Position numbers and translations under genes: made by a program. From NCBI GenBank assembly GCA_026315105.1, contig CM048746.1:148906730-148970729 (forward strand): a stretch of DNA of 64,000 nt. Direction: 5' to 3'. Within the stretch, counting starts at the first letter, position 1, and each line of letters opens with the position of its first letter. The DNA is from Locusta migratoria. Its lineage: Eukaryota > Arthropoda > Insecta > Orthoptera > Acrididae. The notes beneath the pieces were generated by a model. That model saw nothing but the letters and a program-made list of their open reading frames with translations, was not told where the DNA came from and searched no databases. Of this stretch, positions 24,380-31,928 are shown piece by piece.

Positions 24380-24830
24380 CGCGACCCCTGACGTAGCGAG
24401 AGAGGCTGTGTCGGGCTCCCCTAGCCAGCCCGTGTCACTGGGGTGCTGGAGCAGACAGCGCCCCGTGGCGCGGTCGCACGCCGCTTAAAGCGATCTCCTG
24501 TTTATCAGGCGCAAGCCGCCTGTAATGGAATTTCCCCTCGGAGGAGCGACGCAGTCTGCGCGAGGAAAAGGGGGGGGGGGTGGAGTGAAGGGGGAGGGAG
24601 GGAAGAGAAGAGGCGCCGCGTTTTGCAGCGCCCAGTCACGAGGCTGGCATTAAAGGCGTGGGCTGGAAGGGGGGGGGGGGGCAGGCACGAGGCCCGCGGG
24701 CGCGCCTGAAGCGGAAGGCGCGCTGCGACGCCAGCGCCGCGCCGCGGAATCCCAGGAATCCGCACCTGCCGACGCTCTGCGGTACACAGCCAGTGCTTAC
24801 CGCAGCGTAACGTGAAAATCCTATCACTAG
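24380..24830. promoter_or_regulatory. CpG-rich segment, possible CpG island
   Basis: About 450 bp with visibly high G+C and many CpG dinucleotides (for example GGCGCGCTGCGACGCCAGCG near 24717) in otherwise AT-rich surroundings. It includes two poly-G runs at 24570-24580 and 24670-24681. No coding frame is recognisable. In insects with methylated genomes, CpG retention can mark an unmethylated promoter or first exon. This is inference. Confidence 0.35.
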
Positions 24831-25597
24831 CGATCATGCCTAGGGGTCACACGTTCCGTGCGGTCTGTCCCCACGCCCAGCGGATTGGACGTTACTTCTC
24901 TATTTTTGTTTCAGAGAAGTTACTGTTTTCTCCATACTGTAATCACATGCGCAGTATGCTGGACAGTTGAGTTGCCTCTGGAAGATCTGTCTTGGTGTTA
25001 TTTAGTTTTTGCTGTTGGCTACAATGAGAGCTTCTGCTCAGTGCGTAATGGCCACTGCTTTTGACACAAAGACCTTGTAAAACTAACTAGACTCCCTAAC
25101 GGCGCTGCAGTCGCGGTATAATTTGAACCTTCGGCCAGCCGTCATGGTAGTGGCAAGCGTCAGATAAATACCAGTGTTGTTAGCAGACAAATCGTGTATT
25201 AAATAACTACTGCGGTATATATACACAGTTGATAGTCACGACTGTATTGTTTGACTATTTCAGTGTACATAAAGCACGATGGTGAAGAGCTGTTCAGTGT
25301 TTCAACGCGTAAATCAATTTAAGAAAGGAATAAAAAGAACGAATACTGTCTTCCCATTTATATTTCGCGGGAGTGTTCAGAGATAGTTACTCTTGCTTAA
25401 CAGCTTGTTATTCAAGACAATATAGGATTGAATGAAATAAATAACAGGCTTTGACAATACTGGCAGCCCTTTAAAACGAGCTACATTAGACAGTACTGGT
25501 TGACAAGAAGTTCAAAAAGTTTCATTTTATGATTGTGTAAAATAACTACTGGGGTCAGATTAGTTGTCTCACTGCAATTCGAATTTCTGTTTATGAA
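24831..25597. other. No recognised feature; left flank of the PLE insertion
   Basis: Nothing supported. It ends in the 13-bp direct repeat that bounds the PLE block. Confidence 0.4.
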
Positions 25598-25610
25598 ATT
25601 AATATTAGCA
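25598..25610. repeat. Target-site duplication, left copy
   Basis: ATTAATATTAGCA, repeated exactly at 35159-35171. The two copies bound the complete PLE block. Confidence 0.85.
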
Positions 25611-26012
25611 TTTCACTGTAAGGTTTTAAAATAAATGCCTTTTGCTACTGCAACTGAAGGGTTTTATTTTTATATTTTTAATCACCCATACGCGTTTCGC
25701 CCTTTCTCTCAAGGCATCATCAGTGGGTGTCCTGAAATATTTACATCTTTTTGTTTGCACATATAGGTTAAGTCTCTTACATATCTACAAAACATTTCAT
25801 TTCAGATTTAAAACAGTTCGTTTTTTGGTATAAAATGGTGTACTTACAGCACTTGTTACTCCACTTCAGTCTTATTCTGGCAACCAGGTCGAAAGGTTAC
25901 ACTGTTTTTCGAACCACATTGCAGTTCTCTGATTCTGCTGTCACCTGCTGCCATACTGTGTCTACTGCTGTTTGTTTTGTAGTGTTGCCAACCTTAGCTT
26001 ATTTGAAATTCA
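25611..26012 (-). repeat. PLE pLTR, minus-strand copy
   Basis: Reverse complement of the plus-strand pLTRs, from TTGAATTTCAAATAAGC (right end) to CCTTACAGTGAAA (left end). It stops about 33 bp before the ORF start position, so it is shorter than the right-hand pLTR. It carries a hammerhead motif. Confidence 0.9.
25683..25729 (-). ncRNA. Hammerhead ribozyme motif in minus pLTR
   Basis: Exact reverse complement of the 28587-28633 motif: stem I CACCCA/TGGGTG, core CTGATGA, stem II GCCTT/AAGGGC with a GAGAGAA-type loop, GAAAC, a two-base loop and the GTA cleavage triplet. See the plus-strand entry for the pairing. Confidence 0.8.
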
Positions 26013-26212
26013 ACTGTTTCATTGAAAATGTGTTGAAGGTATCTTTGTGTGTGTGTGTGTGTTTGTGTGCATGTGTGTGTGTGGGTGTGGGTGTGTATGT
26101 GGGTGGGTAGGTGGGGTTTTTTTTTTTTTTTTTTTTTTTTTTTTCCTCTCTCTGTTTGAATGAGTGTGTGTGTGTGTGTGTGTGAGTGTGTGTGGTGGGG
26201 GGGGGGTTGTGA
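26013..26212 (-). repeat. PLE 3' tail with microsatellite and poly-A, copy A
   Basis: On the minus strand this follows the stop codon: a C-run, (CA)n, GAGAGAGG, 28 A, CCACC/CACA-rich sequence and a short unique end (CTTCAACACATTTTC). The same order occurs in copies B and C, so the simple repeats are part of the element. Confidence 0.85.
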
Positions 26213-28288
26213 CTATGTGTTGGGGTTTGTGTCTACCATATGGTCAATCAGTGAGAACAGTGATTGATTGGTCAGGTTTATTTGGTCATTTAGTAGCATC
26301 TTTTTCTCAGCTTTTGTTTTATATATGTGATAATTTTCTTGTAATGTTAGGAGATGTTTTTCATTATTTATTCTAATTACCTTCATGTCATTTTCTATTG
26401 TGGTGGGTTTGTGGTTATATGCTATTAGATGTTCTGCAAAAGTGGAGTGGTTTGTTCTGTATTTCCATGCCCTGATGTGTTCCTTGTATCGGGTATCGAA
26501 TGTTCTGCTGGTTTGTCCTATATACCTTCCATCACATGAGTTGCATTGTAGTTGGTATATTCCAGCTCTTTGGTAGATATCTGTGTCTGTTTTGATTTTT
26601 GGGATATATTTTTGGACTGGGTTATCTGTTTTGAGAGCTATTTTTATGCCTTGTCTTTTGAAAATATTTATTATTTTGTGTGTTAGTTTGTGTTTGTATG
26701 TCATTGTGTACCATCTTGAATTTTCTTTTTTGCTTTCATGTGTTTCTAGTACTGCAGTTTGTGTTGTGTGTGTTTGTGTGCTGCTTTGCTGTGTTGTTGT
26801 CTGGGTGTCTGTACGTTTGGTGTTTTTTGCCCGTATCTGTTTTTTAATTTTTTTGTTTAATTTTTCTACTATATTACCATCGTATCCATTGTTTGTTGCT
26901 ATTTGTGTGATGATGTCTAGTTCCTTTTGGTAATTTTCTTTGTTGAGTGGTATTGTGTTGAGTCTGTGGAGCATGTATCTGATTGCTGATTGTTTTTGTG
27001 CATGTGGGTGATTGGAGGTCTGGTGTATAATTGTATCAGTTGTTGTCGGTTTACGGTAAATGTCAAAGGTATGCTTGTTGTTTTCCTTTTTGATGGTTAT
27101 ATCCAAGAAGTTTATTTGTTTGTTATGTTCTTTTTCTATTGTGAATTTTATTTTTTTGTGTATAGTGTTTAAATCTGTATGGAGCTGGTCTATTCTTTCC
27201 GGAGGTTCATCAATTAGGCAGAGGATGTCATCCATGTACCTTATCCAGTAGAGTATTTTATAGTTTTTTGTGGTTACTTTTTTAAAAATCATACTTTCTA
27301 CATGGTTCATGAAAATATTGGCTAGGGTACCTGACACTGGTGATCCCATGGGTAAGCCTTCTTCTTGCAGGTAATATTCATTATTAAATTGAAAATAGTT
27401 TTGTTCGGTTATCAATTTTAGCAATGAGTATATCTCTTTTATGTGTTCATTTGGTAGTTGACTGTTTTCTTTTAGATTTTGTTCTATGATAGTTATTGTT
27501 TCATCTACTGGTATGTTAGTGTACATATTTTCTATGTCAAAGGAAAGAAGGGTAGCTGAGTCTGGGATTCTTGTATCTTTTATGAGTCGTATTAAGTGTG
27601 AGGTGTTGTTTATGGTTTTGTCATCTTTCATTTGATAGGTTTCTGATAGTACTTTCATCATGTGTCTTGCAAGTTTATAAGTGGGAGCATTTTTGAAATT
27701 CACAATGGGCCGTAACGGGATATTTGGTTTATGTACCTTTGGTTGGCATCGGAGGGTTGGTGCTGTGGGGTTATTCTGAATTAATTTTCTTTTTTCTGTG
27801 TCATCCAATGTGTAGTCTATATCTTTTAAGGTGTTTTTTACTTTTGTCTGAAATCTGTTTGTTGGGTCTGATTTTAATTTTTTAACATTACTTTGAGAGA
27901 TGAGATCATTTGTTTTCTCAATGTACTGTTGTTTGTCCATCAAAACGACTGTGCCTCCCTTGTCTGCTTTGGAAATGATGACGTTTTCCTCTTGGAGTTT
28001 TCTCTTTAGGTTTTTGAGTGTTATGGAATCGGGACTTTTTTTGTTTTTGTTGTTCTGTTGTTTCATGTCTGTTATGATTTTATGTATTTCGTTTTTTATA
28101 AGTTTCCTCGCTAACCCAGTGTTTACAGTGTTGTTTTCATTTCTTTCTTCACGTTTTAAAACAGCTTCTGATTGTATTATCAGGTCTTCTATGTATTCTT
28201 CATCTATGTTTGTGTTAATATTGTACTTCAATCCTTTTTCTAACAGCTCTTTTTCATTTTCATTTAGTTGTGTCTTTGTGAGGTTCAT
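26213..28288 (-). CDS. PLE polyprotein, 5'-truncated copy A (RT + GIY-YIG)
   Basis: A 691-codon open frame equivalent to residues 166-856 of the intact copies. It retains the whole RT core (SFDIENMYTNIP, LPMGSPVSGTLANI, YMDD), the thumb and the GIY-YIG endonuclease (GIYQLQC, YIGQT). The first 165 codons are absent because the element joins an opposite-facing pLTR at about 28300. The start shown is simply the first internal ATG and is probably not a natural initiation site. It differs from copy B at very few positions, for example K instead of E in the GLAR(E/K)LI segment. No stops. PLE RTs copy their RNA at a nick made by the endonuclease, but this copy lacks a normal leader on its own strand. 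Confidence 0.9.
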   Translation of the reverse strand: MNLTKTQLNENEKELLEKGLKYNINTNIDEEYIEDLIIQSEAVLKREERNENNTVNTGLARKLIKNEIHKIITDMKQQNNKNKKSPDSITLKNLKRKLQEENVIISKADKGGTVVLMDKQQYIEKTNDLISQSNVKKLKSDPTNRFQTKVKNTLKDIDYTLDDTEKRKLIQNNPTAPTLRCQPKVHKPNIPLRPIVNFKNAPTYKLARHMMKVLSETYQMKDDKTINNTSHLIRLIKDTRIPDSATLLSFDIENMYTNIPVDETITIIEQNLKENSQLPNEHIKEIYSLLKLITEQNYFQFNNEYYLQEEGLPMGSPVSGTLANIFMNHVESMIFKKVTTKNYKILYWIRYMDDILCLIDEPPERIDQLHTDLNTIHKKIKFTIEKEHNKQINFLDITIKKENNKHTFDIYRKPTTTDTIIHQTSNHPHAQKQSAIRYMLHRLNTIPLNKENYQKELDIITQIATNNGYDGNIVEKLNKKIKKQIRAKNTKRTDTQTTTQQSSTQTHTTQTAVLETHESKKENSRWYTMTYKHKLTHKIINIFKRQGIKIALKTDNPVQKYIPKIKTDTDIYQRAGIYQLQCNSCDGRYIGQTSRTFDTRYKEHIRAWKYRTNHSTFAEHLIAYNHKPTTIENDMKVIRINNEKHLLTLQENYHIYKTKAEKKMLLNDQINLTNQSLFSLIDHMVDTNPNT

Positions 28289-28296
28289 TAGTCTTG

Positions 28297-28303
28297 GGTA
28301 AAT
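28297..28303. other. Inverted junction between copies A and B
   Basis: Left of the junction the sequence is the complement of the ORF (CTTGGGTAAA). Right of it the plus-strand pLTR begins (TTGAATTTCAAATAAGC). Both parents contain AATTGA at the breakpoint, so the join shows a few bases of microhomology. This suggests template switching or microhomology joining during insertion. Confidence 0.8.
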
Positions 28304-28727
28304 TGAATTTCAAATAAGCTAAGGTTGGCAACACTACAAAACAAACAGCAGTAGACACAGTATGGCAGCAGGTGACAGCAGAATCAGAGAACTGCAATGT
28401 GGTTCGAAAAACAGTGTAACCTTTCGACCTGGTTGCCAGAATAAGACTGAAGTGGAGTAACAAGTGCTGTAAGTACACCATTTTATACCAAAAAACGAAC
28501 TGTTTTAAATCTGAAATGAAATGTTTTGTAGATATGTAAGAGACTTAACCTATATGTGCAAACAAAAAGATGTAAATATTTCAGGACACCCACTGATGAT
28601 GCCTTGAGAGAAAGGGCGAAACGCGTATGGGTGATTAAAAATATAAAAATAAAACCCTTCAGTTGCAGTAGCAAAAGGCATTTATTTTAAAACCTTACAG
28701 TGAAATACAATTCAGCTGCTGCTCAAA
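28303..28727 (+). repeat. PLE pLTR 1 (plus)
   Basis: 425 bp from TTGAATTTCAAATAAGC to the base before the ORF ATG. Repeated at 31504-31928 and 34714-35138 at the same length and near-identical sequence, and inverted at 25611-26012. PLE pLTRs are expected to hold the promoter and the hammerhead. No TATA box can be assigned with confidence. Confidence 0.9.
28587..28633 (+). ncRNA. Hammerhead ribozyme motif in pLTR 1
   Basis: Stem I pairs CACCCA (28587-28592) with TGGGTG (28628-28633), 6 of 6. The core CTGATGA is 28593-28599. An extra T (28600) follows. Stem II pairs GCCTT (28601-28605) with AGGGC (28613-28617), including one G-U pair, around a 7-nt loop. GAA (28618-28620) completes the core. 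Stem III is only A28621-T28626 and C28622-G28625 with a 2-nt loop. The predicted cut is after GTA (28627), leaving a leader of 100 nt before the ORF. Hammerheads of this short-stem-III type are established in PLEs and often work better as dimers. The extra base before stem II is unusual and activity is untested. Confidence 0.8.
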
Positions 28728-31298
28728 ATGGCCACTGCAAGCAACGTATTAAACAAGCCATGCCAGGCATTCCCAGTTGGCCTCTATCACAGATTCAGAA
28801 GATTACATCTCAACATCCATAGAACCATAGAGCATTTAAAATTTAACAAATTTTGTCAATCTAATAACCTTGTACCTAACTACATCAATGTAAAGATTAA
28901 AAACAGTTCGTCTAGTGCTCAGAAAGCCAAGCAAACAGCACAAAAAGTATGGTTAAAATCCGAAATCAAAGCCTTATACTCAAAGAAACAAACTTTATCT
29001 CGAAAATTATTCAACACACATGTACAGCTAGCAAATAACATTAACAATGCAGCTGTTTTCTCAGATCTGGTCAACAAGGTTGAAAGCTACACAGACACTG
29101 CTGTAAAAGAAATTGCGGAAAAACACAAGAAGAAGATGACACAGCTCATAAGACAACAAACACTCAACAAAAATGATAACCATAAACAACCAAGACACAC
29201 ACATCAATTTTACCCAAGACTAATGAACCTCACAAAGACACAACTAAATGAAAATGAAAAAGAGCTGTTAGAAAAAGGATTGAAGTACAATATTAACACA
29301 AACATAGATGAAGAATACATAGAAGACCTGATAATACAATCAGAAGCTGTTTTAAAACGTGAAGAAAGAAATGAAAACAACACTGTAAACACTGGGTTAG
29401 CGAGGGAACTTATAAAAAACGAAATACATAAAATCATAACAGACATGAAACAACAGAACAACAAAAACAAAAAAAGTCCCGATTCCATAACACTCAAAAA
29501 CCTAAAGAGAAAACTCCAAGAGGAAAACGTCATCATTTCCAAAGCAGACAAGGGAGGCACAGTCGTTTTGATGGACAAACAACAGTACATTGAGAAAACA
29601 AATGATCTCATCTCTCAAAGTAATGTTAAAAAATTAAAATCAGACCCAACAAACAGATTTCAGACAAAAGTAAAAAACACCTTAAAAGATATAGACTACA
29701 CATTGGATGACACAGAAAAAAGAAAATTAATTCAGAATAACCCCACAGCACCAACCCTCCGATGCCAACCAAAGGTACATAAACCAAATATCCCGTTACG
29801 GCCCATTGTGAATTTCAAAAATGCTCCCACTTATAAACTTGCAAGACACATGATGAAAGTACTATCAGAAACCTATCAAATGAAAGATGACAAAACCATA
29901 AACAACACCTCACACTTAATACGACTCATAAAAGATACAAGAATCCCAGACTCAGCTACCCTTCTTTCCTTTGACATAGAAAATATGTACACTAACATAC
30001 CAGTAGATGAAACAATAACTATCATAGAACAAAATCTAAAAGAAAACAGTCAACTACCAAATGAACACATAAAAGAGATATACTCATTGCTAAAATTGAT
30101 AACCGAACAAAACTATTTTCAATTTAATAATGAATATTACCTGCAAGAAGAAGGCTTACCCATGGGATCACCAGTGTCAGGTACCCTAGCCAATATTTTC
30201 ATGAACCATGTAGAAAGTATGATTTTTAAAAAAGTAACCACAAAAAACTATAAAATACTCTACTGGATAAGGTACATGGATGACATCCTCTGCCTAATTG
30301 ATGAACCTCCGGAAAGAATAGACCAGCTCCATACAGATTTAAACACTATACACAAAAAAATAAAATTCACAATAGAAAAAGAACATAACAAACAAATAAA
30401 CTTCTTGGATATAACCATCAAAAAGGAAAACAACAAGCATACCTTTGACATTTACCGTAAACCGACAACAACTGATACAATTATACACCAGACCTCCAAT
30501 CACCCACATGCACAAAAACAATCAGCAATCAGATACATGCTCCACAGACTCAACACAATACCACTCAACAAAGAAAATTACCAAAAGGAACTAGACATCA
30601 TCACACAAATAGCAACAAACAATGGATACGATGGTAATATAGTAGAAAAATTAAACAAAAAAATTAAAAAACAGATACGGGCAAAAAACACCAAACGTAC
30701 AGACACCCAGACAACAACACAGCAAAGCAGCACACAAACACACACAACACAAACTGCAGTACTAGAAACACATGAAAGCAAAAAAGAAAATTCAAGATGG
30801 TACACAATGACATACAAACACAAACTAACACACAAAATAATAAATATTTTCAAAAGACAAGGCATAAAAATAGCTCTCAAAACAGATAACCCAGTCCAAA
30901 AATATATCCCAAAAATCAAAACAGACACAGATATCTACCAAAGAGCTGGAATATACCAACTACAATGCAACTCATGTGATGGAAGGTATATAGGACAAAC
31001 CAGCAGAACATTCGATACCCGATACAAGGAACACATCAGGGCATGGAAATACAGAACAAACCACTCCACTTTTGCAGAACATCTAATAGCATATAACCAC
31101 AAACCCACCACAATAGAAAATGACATGAAGGTAATTAGAATAAATAATGAAAAACATCTCCTAACATTACAAGAAAATTATCACATATATAAAACAAAAG
31201 CTGAGAAAAAGATGCTACTAAATGACCAAATAAACCTGACCAATCAATCACTGTTCTCACTGATTGACCATATGGTAGACACAAACCCCAACACATAG
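28728..31298 (+). CDS. Penelope-like element polyprotein, intact copy B (RT + GIY-YIG endonuclease)
   Basis: An 856-codon uninterrupted frame. The start ATG has an AAA before and G after and lies just downstream of the pLTR. Residues 1-165 are the basic N-terminal region. SKADKGG (about 271) and PKVHKP (348) are PLE-specific upstream RT motifs. SFDIENMYTNIP (414-425) holds the first catalytic Asp (416). LPMGSPVSGTLANI is at 477-490 and YMDD at 516-519, giving the other catalytic Asps. FLDITI (559) and IYRKPTTTDT (575) form the thumb. A Lys-rich linker (about 643-657) may act in nuclear import. The GIY-YIG endonuclease has GIYQLQCNSC (741-750), YIGQT (754-758), a candidate catalytic Arg in SRTFDTRYKEH, and Glu816 before NYHI. 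The protein would nick DNA and prime reverse transcription there. The clade (Neptune, Penelope/Poseidon or other) is unresolved. All key residues are present, so it may be functional. Confidence 0.95.
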   Translation: MATASNVLNKPCQAFPVGLYHRFRRLHLNIHRTIEHLKFNKFCQSNNLVPNYINVKIKNSSSSAQKAKQTAQKVWLKSEIKALYSKKQTLSRKLFNTHVQLANNINNAAVFSDLVNKVESYTDTAVKEIAEKHKKKMTQLIRQQTLNKNDNHKQPRHTHQFYPRLMNLTKTQLNENEKELLEKGLKYNINTNIDEEYIEDLIIQSEAVLKREERNENNTVNTGLARELIKNEIHKIITDMKQQNNKNKKSPDSITLKNLKRKLQEENVIISKADKGGTVVLMDKQQYIEKTNDLISQSNVKKLKSDPTNRFQTKVKNTLKDIDYTLDDTEKRKLIQNNPTAPTLRCQPKVHKPNIPLRPIVNFKNAPTYKLARHMMKVLSETYQMKDDKTINNTSHLIRLIKDTRIPDSATLLSFDIENMYTNIPVDETITIIEQNLKENSQLPNEHIKEIYSLLKLITEQNYFQFNNEYYLQEEGLPMGSPVSGTLANIFMNHVESMIFKKVTTKNYKILYWIRYMDDILCLIDEPPERIDQLHTDLNTIHKKIKFTIEKEHNKQINFLDITIKKENNKHTFDIYRKPTTTDTIIHQTSNHPHAQKQSAIRYMLHRLNTIPLNKENYQKELDIITQIATNNGYDGNIVEKLNKKIKKQIRAKNTKRTDTQTTTQQSSTQTHTTQTAVLETHESKKENSRWYTMTYKHKLTHKIINIFKRQGIKIALKTDNPVQKYIPKIKTDTDIYQRAGIYQLQCNSCDGRYIGQTSRTFDTRYKEHIRAWKYRTNHSTFAEHLIAYNHKPTTIENDMKVIRINNEKHLLTLQENYHIYKTKAEKKMLLNDQINLTNQSLFSLIDHMVDTNPNT

Positions 31299-31370
31299 TC
31301 ACAACCCCCCCCCCCCCCACCACACACACTCACACACACACACACACACACTCATTCAAACAGAGAGAGG

Positions 31371-31404
<34 letters not shown>

Positions 31405-31503
31405 ACCTACCCACCCACATACACACCCACACCCACACACACTCATGCACACAAACACACACACACACACAAAGATACCTTCAACACATTTTCAATGAAA
31501 CAG
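31299..31503 (+). repeat. PLE 3' tail with microsatellite and poly-A, copy B
   Basis: After the TAG come a C-run of about 14, (CA)n, GAGAGAGG, 32 A, then CCACCTACCC/CACACA-rich sequence and CTTCAACACATTTTCAATG, leading into the next pLTR. There is no host sequence between element and pLTR, so the two plus copies are in true tandem. Confidence 0.85.
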
Positions 31504-31928
31504 TTGAATTTCAAATAAGCTAAGGTTGGCAACACTACAAAACAAACAGCAGTAGACACAGTATGGCAGCAGGTGACAGCAGAATCAGAGAACTGCAATG
31601 TGGTTCGAAAAACAGTGTAACCTTTCGACCTGGTTGCCAGAATAAGACTGAAGTGGAGTAACAAGTGCTGTAAGTACACCATTTTATACCAAAAAACGAA
31701 CTGTTTTAAATCTGAAATGAAATGTTTTGTAGATATGTAAGAGACTTAACCTATATGTGCAAACAAAAAGATGTAAATATTTCAGGACACCCACTGATGA
31801 TGCCTTGAGAGAAAGGGCGAAACGCGTATGGGTGATTAAAAATATAAAAATAAAACCCTTCAGTTGCAGTAGCAAAAGGCATTTATTTTAAAACCTTACA
31901 GTGAAATACAATTCAGCTGCTGCTCAAA
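31504..31928 (+). repeat. PLE pLTR 2 (plus)
   Basis: 425 bp, near-identical to pLTR 1, located between ORF B's tail and ORF C. Confidence 0.9.
31788..31834 (+). ncRNA. Hammerhead ribozyme motif in pLTR 2
   Basis: Same 47-nt motif and spacing (141 nt before the ORF ATG) as in pLTR 1. With the pLTR 1 and 3 motifs it would release unit-length transcripts of about 3.2 kb from a tandem RNA. Confidence 0.8.

Noticed and set aside
26385..28301. Series of plus-strand open frames (60-133 codons) opposite the PLE ORF, mirrored in copies B and C
   Set aside because: They are antisense shadows of the PLE polyprotein, caused by its A-rich codon use.
28483..28674. Minus-strand open frame of 63 codons within the pLTR, repeated in all four pLTRs
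   Set aside because: It is conserved only because the pLTRs are near-identical. It overlaps the ribozyme on the other strand and has no recognisable family.
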